Assembly (NCBI GenBank): GCA_028687335.1
Contig: JAQUAI010000016.1
Coordinates: 1-60,368, forward strand
Reading direction: 5' to 3'
DNA from: Gallionella sp.
GTDB taxonomy: Bacteria; Pseudomonadota; Gammaproteobacteria; Burkholderiales; Gallionellaceae
DNA: 60,368 nt
The position numbers were made by a program, and so were the translations under genes. This document shows, in pieces, positions 26,829 through 35,943 of the stretch; within the stretch, counting starts at the first letter, position 1, and the number at the start of each line of letters is the position of its first letter. A model generated the notes under the pieces. It had not been told where the DNA came from. It ran no database searches and worked only from the letters and a program-made list of their open reading frames with translations.

Positions 26829-27245
26829 CTAGCGGTTCAAACGGCGTAGTCGTTCGGACGGGGTGATGATGTCGGTCAGGCGGATGCCGAGCTTGTCATT
26901 TACCACCACGACTTCGCCTTGGGCGATGAGGAAGCCATTAATCATCACGTCGAGTGGCTCACCAGCGAGGCCGGAGAGTTCTACCACGGAGCCCTGCGCG
27001 AGTTGCAACAGGTTTTTAATTGGCATCTTGGTGCGTCCCAATTCCACGGTAAGTTGCACCGGAATATCGAGGATCATATCGAGATCGTTTTGCCCCGTAC
27101 TGGTACTGGCACTGGCTCCTGCACCGAATTGCTGAAATACGTGTGGCTCAGCAGCGGCGGGCGTGGGTTCTGCGGCAGCCTGTTCGGCCATCGCGGCACC
27201 CCAGTCGTCGGCACTGATTTCGTCGGTGGTGGTTTCGTCAGCCAT
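26829..27245 (-). CDS. fliN: Flagellar motor switch protein FliN
   Basis: A 138-residue C-ring subunit. An acidic, Ala/Pro-rich N-terminal segment (about residues 1-60) precedes the SpoA domain (LDMILDIPVQLTVELGRTKMPIKNLL, then GEVVVVNDKLGIRLTDI). The start ATG 27245 is chosen to give MADETTTDE. It overlaps the fliM end by eight bases. Confidence 0.95.
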   Translation of the reverse strand: MADETTTDEISADDWGAAMAEQAAAEPTPAAAEPHVFQQFGAGASASTSTGQNDLDMILDIPVQLTVELGRTKMPIKNLLQLAQGSVVELSGLAGEPLDVMINGFLIAQGEVVVVNDKLGIRLTDIITPSERLRRLNR

Positions 27246-28224
27246 GTTGATCTCCTTCACTGCCGCCAAGCATCTTTTCGACTCGCAAGGCATATTGGTT
27301 GTTGAATGTGCCGTATTTACATTCCATTACTGGCACGCCATCCACTGCCGCGATGATATTCGAGCTGACTTCCAGCGGGATGACATCACCATCGTGCATT
27401 TTGAGAACTTGTTCCAGCGTCACGGTTGCCGATCCTAGTGTGGCGATCAGCTCCACCGAGGCCGATTGCACCTGCTTGGCCAGTAATTGCAGCCAGCGAT
27501 GGTCAACCGCCATGCGGTCGCCTTGCATTTGGCTGAATAACAGGTCTTTGATCGGCTCCAGCATGGAGTAGGGCATGCAGATATGAAACGCGCCGCCGTT
27601 GCCGCCGAGTTCGATGTCAAACGAGGTGACGATCACCACTTCGTTCGGGGTGGCGATGTTGGCAAACTGCGGGTTCATTTCGGAACGGACGAACTCAAAA
27701 GTGAGCGGGTGTACCCCTTCCCAAGATTTGCCGTAAGTTTCGAATGCCACGCCCAGCATTTTTTGAATGATGCGCTGTTCGGTCTGGGTAAATTCTCGGC
27801 CTTCCACGCGGGTGTGGTAACGGCCATCGCCGCCGAACATATTGTCGACGATAAGAAACACCAGATTCGGATCGAAAATAAATAAGCCATTGCCGCGCAA
27901 CGGTTTGGCCTGAATCAGGTTGAGATTGGTTGGGACGTGCAGATTGCGCACAAATTCACCGAATTTCATTACGCGCACCGGCCCGACGGAAATTTCCGGT
28001 GTGCGTCGGATGAAATTGAACAAGCCGATACGGAACAGACGGGCAAAACGTTCGTTGATGATTTCCATCGTGGGCATGCGCCCACGCACGATACGTTCTT
28101 GCGAAGCTAGATTGTATGGACGAACTCCCTCACCGGAATCAGATGCGGCATCAGCCTCATCCGATTCTCCCGTCACGCCCTTGAGTAGGGAGTCGACTTC
28201 GTCCTGTGAGAGAAATTCGCTCAT
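27238..28224 (-). CDS. fliM: Flagellar motor switch protein FliM
   Basis: A 328-residue C-ring subunit that receives CheY-P. The N-terminal FLSQDEVDSLL motif is the CheY-binding peptide. The middle domain has NERFARLFRIGLFNFIRR and NLIQAKPLRGNGLFIFDPNL, including the GGDGRYHTRVEGREFTQTE loop. The C-terminal SpoA domain ends the protein. CheY itself is not encoded in this window. Confidence 0.96.
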   Translation of the reverse strand: MSEFLSQDEVDSLLKGVTGESDEADAASDSGEGVRPYNLASQERIVRGRMPTMEIINERFARLFRIGLFNFIRRTPEISVGPVRVMKFGEFVRNLHVPTNLNLIQAKPLRGNGLFIFDPNLVFLIVDNMFGGDGRYHTRVEGREFTQTEQRIIQKMLGVAFETYGKSWEGVHPLTFEFVRSEMNPQFANIATPNEVVIVTSFDIELGGNGGAFHICMPYSMLEPIKDLLFSQMQGDRMAVDHRWLQLLAKQVQSASVELIATLGSATVTLEQVLKMHDGDVIPLEVSSNIIAAVDGVPVMECKYGTFNNQYALRVEKMLGGSEGDQHG

Positions 28225-28232
28225 GGCCTTTT

Positions 28233-28859
28233 CTATTGCACGATAAACGAGGTAAACAGTACTTCAGCAACGCCAGTGTCGGAAGCTTCACCGTGACCGC
28301 CAGCAGCATGCTCGGCAGCGGGTGCATGAGCTTCTGCGGGAGCGCCTGCATGCTCTTCAGTAGGCGCAGCTTCGGTATTGGTTTCGGCAATCACTGGGGC
28401 ATCTTTACGTAGCCCGAGTATGTATTCAACCTGACCTTTGATTTGGTCTGCCAAGGCGTTTTTGCCTTGCAAGGTCGCTAACTCTGAAGGTCGTTTGCTT
28501 TGCAGCAGCATATTCACGCGATGCTGAATTTCTGGGTTTGCCTTTTTAATTTTCTCTTCCAGCTCGGGCTTGGTGACCTTGAGCGAGATAGCAACTTGCA
28601 GATAGCGGTCGCCTTCTTCGTGGATCAGGTTAGCGGTGTAAGTGCCCAGTTCCATGTATTTTGGTTCGCTTGCTGGATGCGCTTCCTCGACGTGGGCCGC
28701 TTCTTCGCCATTTTTGGGCGGATGCGGCTTCATCAGGAAAAATGCGGCACCACCGCCACCGGCCAACAGTACGACAACGGCAATAATGATGATGAGCATT
28801 TTTTTGCTCTTCTTGGGTGCTGCATCACCTTCGGCTGGTTTTGCGGGTGCTTTGGACAT
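28233..28859 (-). CDS. fliL: Flagellar basal body protein FliL, with an Ala/His-rich insertion
   Basis: A 208-residue stator-associated protein with one membrane helix (MLIIIIAVVVLLAGGGGAAFF, about residues 21-41) and a periplasmic domain. The family ending VLFTSFIVQ is present. Between VEYILGLRKDAP and that ending lies an insertion of about 40 residues rich in Ala, Glu, Gly and His (for example EEHAGAPAEAHAPAAEHAAG). Another acidic and His-containing spacer (EEAAHVEEAHPAS) follows the helix. Usual FliL proteins are about 150-180 residues. Confidence 0.93.
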   Translation of the reverse strand: MSKAPAKPAEGDAAPKKSKKMLIIIIAVVVLLAGGGGAAFFLMKPHPPKNGEEAAHVEEAHPASEPKYMELGTYTANLIHEEGDRYLQVAISLKVTKPELEEKIKKANPEIQHRVNMLLQSKRPSELATLQGKNALADQIKGQVEYILGLRKDAPVIAETNTEAAPTEEHAGAPAEAHAPAAEHAAGGHGEASDTGVAEVLFTSFIVQ

Positions 28860-28960
28860 GTCAGATTCCTTTTCAGTTAATGAGATTATGGGAAATAAGC
28901 AGGCTTGATGATAACTCGATTAAGCGATGTTTTTCCATTCATCTCATAGCTTTGTGCGGA

Positions 28961-30154
28961 CTATGCAAAGGTGTCGATCATGCCGTTATGGCGGGATACG
29001 CGCGGAGCGGAATTGGCCGCAGGCAAACTGCCCTCTGCGCTGATCTCGATTTCACCGCGACGATTGCCTGATTGGTTCTGATTGCCAGAAAAAGCGCTCG
29101 TGTCACGTTCGCGTGGGGCTTGGTCGCTGACGGTGGCATTGCCCAGCGTGATGCCACTGTCAGCCAGCATTTCACGCAGCTTGGGCATAGCATTTTCTAC
29201 CGCATCACGCACACTGCCGTGCGGTGAAGTGAAGAGCGCGGTGGCCTGATTGTCGGTGATTTTTAGCACGACATTTAACGGGCCCAAATCAGGTGGGTTC
29301 AAGCTCAACTCGGCCACTTGATTCTGCGTGGTGCTCAACCACGTCACCTTTTGGCTGAAGTCGGCAGGCCAGCGTGCATCATTTAGCGGGGTGGATACGG
29401 CGGCTTGAGCGGCTTGCTGTGGTAAACCGGAAGACATTGATGACAGCACTTGGCTCATGGCGGCACTGGTGTTAGCTGGCTGCGATGAAGCGAGTGTAGG
29501 GGAGGCCTCCATTGTTTTGGATAATGTTGGTTCAATCGTAATTTTGCTTTGCGCGTTGCTCAGTGTGGCAGCGAAATTTTGTTGTTTGGTGGCGCTGGCA
29601 GGATTGCCATCAAGCGGAGCGGGCTCGTTGGCGGTGGAAGTCTGTTGAGCCGGTTTAGCGGCAGCTGACAAGTCCTGCTCGCTTTGCGGTAAAGCGGTGT
29701 TCGTTGCAGGCATTTCTGTGGTGGCGACAAGCGGTGCGGCAGCCGCTTGGGCGGTTGCGGGCAGTGTCGCAGTTTCTGTTTTTGCGCTTTCTGCTGTGTT
29801 GCCAGGTAGTGCTGCTTTGTTGGTGTTCGGGTTGAGTTGCGCCAGCATGCTGGCAACGGCTGCCGAGGCATCTGCATTGACGTTGGGTGCGATGGTCGTG
29901 GGGTCGATGCCAACCACTGTTTCAGCCACAAGTGCTATTTGTGTGTCGACGGCGATACCGCCTGCGATTTCGTTTGCACTGGCTGCGGCGAGTGTTGCGC
30001 CTTGGGCGAGCGTGAGCTGTTGCCCCAGCTCAAGTTGTTGTCCGAGCAGTTCGGCGAAGGGCAAGCCGGTTTCCGCGACATCGCCGCTCTGTGCGGCAGT
30101 CAGGGTTTTCCCCGTAGTGGGGAGTGCATTGCTGGCGATGGGCGTGTTAGTCAT
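28961..30154 (-). CDS. fliK: Flagellar hook-length control protein FliK
   Basis: A 397-residue secreted ruler protein. About two thirds is Ala/Thr/Gln-rich and of low complexity, as expected of the ruler. The C-terminal switch domain has VAELSLNPPDLGPLNVVLKI and HGSVRDAVENAMPKLREMLADSGITLGNATVS, the conserved FliK core. It is followed by a 101-base gap before fliL that may hold a further promoter. I could not identify one. Confidence 0.93.
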   Translation of the reverse strand: MTNTPIASNALPTTGKTLTAAQSGDVAETGLPFAELLGQQLELGQQLTLAQGATLAAASANEIAGGIAVDTQIALVAETVVGIDPTTIAPNVNADASAAVASMLAQLNPNTNKAALPGNTAESAKTETATLPATAQAAAAPLVATTEMPATNTALPQSEQDLSAAAKPAQQTSTANEPAPLDGNPASATKQQNFAATLSNAQSKITIEPTLSKTMEASPTLASSQPANTSAAMSQVLSSMSSGLPQQAAQAAVSTPLNDARWPADFSQKVTWLSTTQNQVAELSLNPPDLGPLNVVLKITDNQATALFTSPHGSVRDAVENAMPKLREMLADSGITLGNATVSDQAPRERDTSAFSGNQNQSGNRRGEIEISAEGSLPAANSAPRVSRHNGMIDTFA

Positions 30155-30166
30155 GATGTTCTCCGC

Positions 30167-30622
30167 TTATTCCTGTTTGTCTATCATTGAACGTGCCGCT
30201 AAGCGACCGGTATGCTCATCCAGATTTTTTTGTTCGGTTTTTTCGGCATCTTGTCTTTCCAGTTGCAGATGACGTTGTTGCAACGTGTCGAACGATTTGA
30301 GTTTGCGTTGTGTGGTGTCGAATTCGCCGCGTCCGATTTGAGTTAAGTTTTTGCTTTGCTCAACCGCTTTAGCTTGCTGGGTAATGGCCATGTCCAGTTT
30401 ATCGATGAACTGCTGAAAGTTGCGTAGATTGGCTTGGTCGAGTCCGTTGCCGGAAGCTTCCTGCATACGGGTCTGGTACTCCTTACGGTACTCGCGCAAG
30501 GTTTCCAGCTTTTGTTCCGCCGTTTGTTGCTGGCGCGTCAATTCCCCCAGCTTGCGTGTAGCAGCATCGTTCTGGTGTTGAGCCAGATGCATCAGTGGTT
30601 GCAATGAAAAGGGTTTAATCAT
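30167..30622 (-). CDS. fliJ: Flagellar export protein FliJ
   Basis: A 151-residue coiled-coil protein that works in the FliH-FliI ATPase complex. It is almost entirely helical, with Gln-, Glu- and Lys-rich heptads (for example LTRQQQTAEQKLETLREYRKE, given as the second coil). It lies 11 bases after fliI and 12 before fliK. Confidence 0.92.
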   Translation of the reverse strand: MIKPFSLQPLMHLAQHQNDAATRKLGELTRQQQTAEQKLETLREYRKEYQTRMQEASGNGLDQANLRNFQQFIDKLDMAITQQAKAVEQSKNLTQIGRGEFDTTQRKLKSFDTLQQRHLQLERQDAEKTEQKNLDEHTGRLAARSMIDKQE

Positions 30623-30633
30623 GATTCAAATTC

Positions 30634-32046
30634 CTAGTGCATTTGCGTAATCAGCGCAGATAGTTGTTCGATGCTGCTCTGATAAGACTCGCGTTGTTGC
30701 ATACCTTGTTTCAGGAAGTGTTCCATCAGCGGGTAAATACGGATGGCCTCGTCCAGCAAAGGATCGCTGCCATGCACATAAGCACCGACGTTGATGAGGT
30801 CGCGGTTGCGCTGGTAGTGCGCGTACATTTGTTTGAAGCGTTGCACGGCGGCCAAATGTTCTGGGGTGACGATGTGCGACATGACACGGCTGATCGAGGC
30901 TTCGATGTCGATAGCAGGGTAGTGTCCCTGCTCGACTAAGCGGCGCGACAGCACAATGTGGCCGTCGAGGATGGCACGGGCGCTATCGGCAATTGGGTCT
31001 TGCTGGTCGTCGCCCTCGGTGAGCACGGTATAAAACGCGGTGATCGATCCGCCGTTGTCCATGCCGTTACCGGCACGTTCTACCAGTTGTGGCAATTTGG
31101 CGAACACGGAAGGCGGATAGCCTTTGGTGGCGGGCGGCTCGCCCACGGCCAGTGCGATTTCGCGTTGCGCCATGGCGTAACGGGTGAGCGAGTCCATGAT
31201 GAGCAGAACATGCTTGCCTTGATCGCGGAAGTATTCGGCGATGGTGGTGGCGTAAGCTGCACCTTGTAAGCGCATCAGTGGCGAGGTGTCGGCGGGGGTG
31301 GCAACTACCACAGAACGCGCCATGCCTTCCGCGCCGAGAATGTCATTGATGAATTCTTTTACTTCTCGACCGCGCTCGCCGATCAGGCCGACCACGGTGA
31401 CATCGGCATTGGTATATCGCGCCATCATGCCCAGCAATACGCTCTTGCCTACGCCGGAACCGGCGAATAAACCCATACGCTGACCGCGTCCTACGGTGAG
31501 CATGCTGTTGATTGCGCGTACGCCAACATCCAGCGGCGTGTCGATGCGGGCGCGCTCCAGCGGATTGATCGGGCGGCCTTGAAGCGGCATCGACTCGGTA
31601 TCGGACAGCAGACCGAATTGATCCAGCGGTTTGCCCGCACCATCCAGTACGCGCCCGAGTAGATGGTCACCCACTGGCAAATGTTTTGCGCGGTCGGAAA
31701 TACGACGGCGCAAGGGTTTGGGTTTGCCGTTTAGCGACAGTGTGTGAATCGGTTTGACCGGTGTAACACGGGCGCCCGGCACCAAGCCGTAAACATCGTT
31801 TTCCGGCATCAGGAACAGGCGTTCTCCGGAGAAGCCGACGACTTCTGCTTCTACGACATTGTTGGGCAAATGAATCGCGCAAGTGCTGCCTACCGGCATT
31901 TGCAAGCCGACGGCTTCCATCACCAGTCCGGTGACTTTGGTGAGGTGGCCGCAGGCGGGGATGGTGTTGCAGTCGGCTACATAGTTGCGGCCTTCTTCAA
32001 GAAGGTTGCACCATCTCCCGGTGTGGTGGGTGGTTAGGCCAGCCAT
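30634..32046 (-). CDS. fliI: Flagellum-specific ATPase FliI
   Basis: A 470-residue F1-like ATPase that energises export. The Walker A AGSGVGKS is at residues 195-202 and the Walker B-like LLIMDSLTR at about 281-289. [16 protein letters not shown] is also conserved. The start overlaps the fliH end by 13 bases, with AGGA seven bases upstream. Confidence 0.96.
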   Translation of the reverse strand: MAGLTTHHTGRWCNLLEEGRNYVADCNTIPACGHLTKVTGLVMEAVGLQMPVGSTCAIHLPNNVVEAEVVGFSGERLFLMPENDVYGLVPGARVTPVKPIHTLSLNGKPKPLRRRISDRAKHLPVGDHLLGRVLDGAGKPLDQFGLLSDTESMPLQGRPINPLERARIDTPLDVGVRAINSMLTVGRGQRMGLFAGSGVGKSVLLGMMARYTNADVTVVGLIGERGREVKEFINDILGAEGMARSVVVATPADTSPLMRLQGAAYATTIAEYFRDQGKHVLLIMDSLTRYAMAQREIALAVGEPPATKGYPPSVFAKLPQLVERAGNGMDNGGSITAFYTVLTEGDDQQDPIADSARAILDGHIVLSRRLVEQGHYPAIDIEASISRVMSHIVTPEHLAAVQRFKQMYAHYQRNRDLINVGAYVHGSDPLLDEAIRIYPLMEHFLKQGMQQRESYQSSIEQLSALITQMH

Positions 32047-32693
32047 GATGAATCCTGCCCGATGGACTCGACCACTTTTTTCCAGCGCGCGCCAACCTCG
32101 GCATCGACGTGGCTGTGAGCGGTTTCGACCTTGCAGCCGCCGCGCTCAATCTGGTTGTCGGTGAAGATTTTCCAGCCGGAGTGGCTCAGTTGCTCGCCCA
32201 TGCGCTCGCGCACCAGCTCGGCATCGGCAGGATGCAAGACCAAATGCGCGTTTTGATTGAAATGGGGGAGTTCGGCGATAGCATCGCTAACCACTTTGAG
32301 GATGATTTCGGGATGAATTTTTATCGTCTGATGCACCATTTTGCGCGCGATTTCTAGCGATAGATCCAACAGCGATTGGGCAACTTTTTCATCCACTTGA
32401 TTGAGCGCCTGCTGCACGTTGTCCATCATCGCCTGTAGTCGTGCGGTATCCGCCGAGGATTGCTGAATGCCGACGAGACGGCCCTCCTGTTGACCGGCGG
32501 TATAGCCTTCGCTATGGGCACGTTGGCGAATTTGAGCCAATTCATCTTCAGAAATAACGGGAGCGGTGGTTTTTTGTTTGCCGCCTCCGAGATCAAATGA
32601 GGCAAGTTCCCAGCGCTCGAATGCCGTCAAACTTTCCTTGGGAATGACAATGCTTTGGCCGCCGGTCTGCCGAGTATCGGTATCATCAGACAT
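32034..32693 (-). CDS. fliH: Flagellar assembly protein FliH
   Basis: A 219-residue regulator of FliI. It has a polar N-terminus, a Gln/Glu-rich helical stretch and a C-terminal domain with [28 protein letters not shown], then [23 protein letters not shown] 32693 is preferred over 32699 because GAGG then sits six bases away. It overlaps the fliG end by eight bases. Confidence 0.93.
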   Translation of the reverse strand: MSDDTDTRQTGGQSIVIPKESLTAFERWELASFDLGGGKQKTTAPVISEDELAQIRQRAHSEGYTAGQQEGRLVGIQQSSADTARLQAMMDNVQQALNQVDEKVAQSLLDLSLEIARKMVHQTIKIHPEIILKVVSDAIAELPHFNQNAHLVLHPADAELVRERMGEQLSHSGWKIFTDNQIERGGCKVETAHSHVDAEVGARWKKVVESIGQDSSWLA

Positions 32694-33681
32694 AAGCATC
32701 CTCGTCTCCCTTGCCTGCTAGCGCGATCTGCCCTTCGTCGGACAGACGGCGCACGATCTTGAGAATTTCTTTTTGGTTCGACTCGACTTCGCTCAGCTTG
32801 ACTGGGCCTTTTGATTCGAGATCTTCGCGCATCATTTCGGCGGCGCGTTGCGACATATTCTTGAAAATCTTTTCGCGCAATTCCACGCTTGCGCCTTTGA
32901 GTGCGACGATCAAAGCTTCCGACTGAACTTCGCGCAGGATCAACTGGATGCCGCGATCATCAATATCCAGAATATTGTCGAACACAAACATTTTGTCCTC
33001 AATTTTCTGAGCCAAGTCGGGATCGATATTGCGTACGTTTTCCATAACTTGGGCTTCCAGCGTACCGCCCAAATAATTGAGAATTTCTGCCGCAGCCGAG
33101 ACACCACCCTGTAGTGATTTTTTTCCGGTTCCACCACCGGACATTAATTTTCCCAGCACATCGTTCAACTCGCGCAACGCCATTGGCTGCACGCCGTCCA
33201 GTGTGGAGATACGCAACAGCACATCGTTGCGAGTCCGCTCGCTAAAAAACTTCATTACGCTGGCGGCCATATCGGGTTCGAGGTGAACCAGAATGGTGGC
33301 GATGATTTGAGGATGTTCGTTGCCGATCATTTCGGCCACCGCACCGGGATCCATCCATTTCAGGCTTTCGATACCACTGGTGTCGCTGTTGTGCATGATG
33401 CGATCCAGCAGACCGGCGGCTTTTTCGTCGCCCAGGGCTTTGGTTAGCATGCTGCGAATATAGTCGTTCGAATCCATGCCGATGGTGGTTTTTTCCGAGG
33501 CTAGCAGCAGAAACTCATGGAACACTTCGCTGATGCTTTCGCGCGTCAGGTTTTTGATTTCCATCATTGCGGAACTGATTTTCTGTACTTCTTTCGGGCC
33601 GAGATATTTCAATACTTCGGCAGCCTCAGCCTCGCCCAGAGTCATCAGGAAAATCGCACTTTTTTGAACGCCGTCACTCAT
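32686..33681 (-). CDS. fliG: Flagellar motor switch protein FliG
   Basis: A 331-residue rotor protein that binds the MS ring and faces the stators. The middle domain carries the EHPQ motif in NEHPQIIATILVHLEP. The C-terminal torque helix with charged residues is in DDRGIQLILREVQSEALIVAL. It overlaps fliF and fliH ends by eight bases each. Confidence 0.97.
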   Translation of the reverse strand: MSDGVQKSAIFLMTLGEAEAAEVLKYLGPKEVQKISSAMMEIKNLTRESISEVFHEFLLLASEKTTIGMDSNDYIRSMLTKALGDEKAAGLLDRIMHNSDTSGIESLKWMDPGAVAEMIGNEHPQIIATILVHLEPDMAASVMKFFSERTRNDVLLRISTLDGVQPMALRELNDVLGKLMSGGGTGKKSLQGGVSAAAEILNYLGGTLEAQVMENVRNIDPDLAQKIEDKMFVFDNILDIDDRGIQLILREVQSEALIVALKGASVELREKIFKNMSQRAAEMMREDLESKGPVKLSEVESNQKEILKIVRRLSDEGQIALAGKGDEDAYV

Positions 33682-35344
33682 TGCCGTTCACCCATTCTTT
33701 AATTACGCTGGCCACAATCTTGGGTTCCTGCTGGGCGATCTGGCGCGCGGTTTGCAAGCTTTGCTCGTAAGGTGCGACTGCGGGCGAGTATTGCCCGCCT
33801 TGTTCAGCACCGCCTGCCGCACCGCCGTGAGCGGCATCGCCTTCACCGTGCGCGCCTCCTGCTGCATGGCCGCCGTGAGCGGCATCTTCCGCTGCGACGA
33901 CAGTAGGATGTGTCAACGGAGCCAGTGCCGGCTTGATGATTTTGAAGATAATGAGGAACATGCCAATTGCGATCAAGCCGTACTTGAGCAATTCTTTGGC
34001 TAGCTCAATCATGTCTGCGCGCTGCCAGATTGGTGTTTCTTCGACTGTTTCTTTGTTGTTTTCAAATGCGGCCATCTGCACGTTCAGCGCGTCACCGCGA
34101 TTTTGGTCGAAGCCTACTGCATCGCGGATCAGGTTGTTGATTTGCTCTTTCTCTTCATCGCTAAAGGGCTTGCTGCTGCTCTTTCCTTTGGCATCGATGG
34201 TTACGCGATTGCCATTGACCACCACTGCCACCGACAGGCGTTTGATCGAGCCAACCGGCATAACAGTATGGCGGATGGTGCGATCAACTTCGTAATTGAC
34301 GGTAGAGTCTTTTTGCGAACTGCTGATGTTTGGCGCATCCGTGGCAGCCGGCTCGGTTGTTGCCGGGGTGGTTAGCGGCGCGGTCGCCGGTACTGGAGGT
34401 TGATTGCTCAGCGCGCCGGGCACGCCGCCCCCTCCGTTAATACCGCTACCGTTCAGTGATTCTGAGGATTGTTGGCTGCGCACGGCAGTCTCAGCCGGAT
34501 TTTGGTTGGGCTTAAAGATCTCGGCGGTTTGCTCGACGCGTGCAAAGTCGATTTCGGCAGTGACTTGGGCGCGCACGTTTTCCTTGCCCAATAGCGGGAT
34601 TAGCAACGACTCGATGCGTTTGATGTAGTTTTGTTCGATCTGTTGCACATATTTCAGTTGGCTGGCATCCAGTGCCTCGTTGCCGCTACCGTCATGGCTG
34701 GCACTGAGCAGGGTGCCGTTCTGGTCAACTACGGTGACATCCTTGGACGACATTTCTGGCACGCTGCTGGAAACCATATGCACAATGGCACTGACTTGCC
34801 CAGCATCCAGCATCCGTCCGCCTTGCAGGTTAAGCACCACGGAGGCGGTTGGCTTCAATTGTTCTTTAACAAAAACGCTGGGTTTGGGAATCGCCAAGTG
34901 AACGCGGGCCGAGGCAACAGCGCCTATGGCCTGTATGGAACGAGCTAACTCGCCTTCCAATGCGCGCTGATAATTGACCTGCTCGGCGAATTGGGTGATG
35001 CCGAAACGCTGATTTTCCATCAGTTCGAAACCGACATTGCCGCCCTTGGGGAGACCTTGGGAAGCCAGTTTCATACGTGCTTCATGCACCAAGCCGGAAG
35101 GAACCAACAGGGCACCGCCGCCTTCGGCGAACTTGTAGGGAATGTTGAGTTGTTGCAGGGATTCGATGATTGCGCCGCCGTCGCGGTCAGACAGATTGCT
35201 ATACAGCACGCGGTAATCGGGGGTTTGTCCCCACATCCATGCACCAGAGAGCAGTGCAATGATCGCGGCAATACCGACACCCAGCCCCAGCTTCTGTTGC
35301 AGGGTCATCTGCTCGAATCGATTGTTGTTTTCCTGATCAGCCAT
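33674..35344 (-). CDS. fliF: Flagellar MS-ring protein FliF, with a Gly/Ala/His-rich C-terminal spacer
   Basis: A 556-residue MS-ring subunit. There is one membrane helix near the N-terminus (LGLGVGIAAIIALLSGAWMW), a large periplasmic ring-building region, and a second helix near residue 450 (LLKYGLIAIGMFLIIFKIIK). The C-terminal end that binds FliG is EPKIVASVIKEWV. Between the second helix and this end lies a Gly/Ala/His-rich spacer (AAHGGHAAGGAHGEGDAAHG). ATG 35344 gives MADQENNN. The open frame extends seven codons further upstream. Confidence 0.95.
   Translation of the reverse strand: MADQENNNRFEQMTLQQKLGLGVGIAAIIALLSGAWMWGQTPDYRVLYSNLSDRDGGAIIESLQQLNIPYKFAEGGGALLVPSGLVHEARMKLASQGLPKGGNVGFELMENQRFGITQFAEQVNYQRALEGELARSIQAIGAVASARVHLAIPKPSVFVKEQLKPTASVVLNLQGGRMLDAGQVSAIVHMVSSSVPEMSSKDVTVVDQNGTLLSASHDGSGNEALDASQLKYVQQIEQNYIKRIESLLIPLLGKENVRAQVTAEIDFARVEQTAEIFKPNQNPAETAVRSQQSSESLNGSGINGGGGVPGALSNQPPVPATAPLTTPATTEPAATDAPNISSSQKDSTVNYEVDRTIRHTVMPVGSIKRLSVAVVVNGNRVTIDAKGKSSSKPFSDEEKEQINNLIRDAVGFDQNRGDALNVQMAAFENNKETVEETPIWQRADMIELAKELLKYGLIAIGMFLIIFKIIKPALAPLTHPTVVAAEDAAHGGHAAGGAHGEGDAAHGGAAGGAEQGGQYSPAVAPYEQSLQTARQIAQQEPKIVASVIKEWVNGNE
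33822..33886. repeat. 17-base direct repeat in fliF with a 48-base period
   Basis: CCGCCGTGAGCGGCATC (plus strand) occurs at 33822-33838 and again at 33870-33886. The 48-base offset is 16 codons, so the repeat keeps the frame and encodes the repeated AAHGG blocks of the FliF spacer. This is a likely slippage or recombination site. Confidence 0.8.
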
Positions 35345-35507
35345 GACAGTCCGGTTCCACGTCAAAAAGCCACTAGGGCACTGGACACATTATCGGCGCT
35401 GGTGGCAATTTAGATCGGCTAAATAGGAGGGGAAACCGGGGCTTTTTCGACTTATCCAGCCTCGCGCGAGAGGGTTATCGTGCCGCCACTAGACAAGGAG
35501 AACCGAG

Positions 35508-35831
35508 ATGAATACTCCCGCCGTAGACAGTTTACTGGCCCAGATGCGCGTCGCAGCCGCAGCAGCGGGGATGCGCGATGTCCGTCCGTCCGCCGCTCCG
35601 GCCAGTCAGGTGGATTTTGCTAAAGTGCTGAAATCCTCGCTGGATGGCGTGGCTCAGGCGCAATCGAAATCTGAAGAGTTGCAAAAGGCTTTTGTGATGG
35701 GGGACGAGCGCGTGAGCTTGTCGGACACCATGATTGCTATGCAAAAATCGAGCATTAACTTCCAAACTGCCGTGCAAGTGCGCAATAAGTTTGTGCAGGC
35801 TTACAACGACATTATGAATATGCAGGTTTAA
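35508..35831 (+). CDS. fliE: Flagellar hook-basal body protein FliE
   Basis: A 107-residue junction protein between the MS ring and the rod. It has VDFAKVLKSSLDGVAQAQ and the C-terminal SINFQTAVQVRNKFVQAYNDIMNMQV core. AAGGAG precedes the ATG by seven bases. It is divergent from fliF, with 163 bases between, so the two share a promoter region. Confidence 0.95.
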   Translation: MNTPAVDSLLAQMRVAAAAAGMRDVRPSAAPASQVDFAKVLKSSLDGVAQAQSKSEELQKAFVMGDERVSLSDTMIAMQKSSINFQTAVQVRNKFVQAYNDIMNMQV

Positions 35832-35876
35832 CTTGGATGGTTCATCCAGTGAAGCAAGTGCATTAGAACCACTAGG

Positions 35877-35915
35877 CTGAGATTAAGCTGGCAAGCAATG
35901 TCAGCTTAATCTCAG
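35877..35915. terminator. Bidirectional hairpin between fliE and valS
   Basis: CTGAGATTAAGCTG and CAGCTTAATCTCAG form a perfect 14-pair stem around an 11-base loop. It lies between the convergent ends of fliE and valS. No long T-tract follows. Confidence 0.6.
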
Positions 35916-35943
35916 GTTGTACAGCTCTACGGTTTATCCGAGG

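Noticed and set aside
35390..35412. GCCGATAA on the minus strand upstream of fliF as a sigma-28 promoter
   Set aside because: The only TAAA lies 11 bases away instead of 15, and fliF is not normally a late gene.
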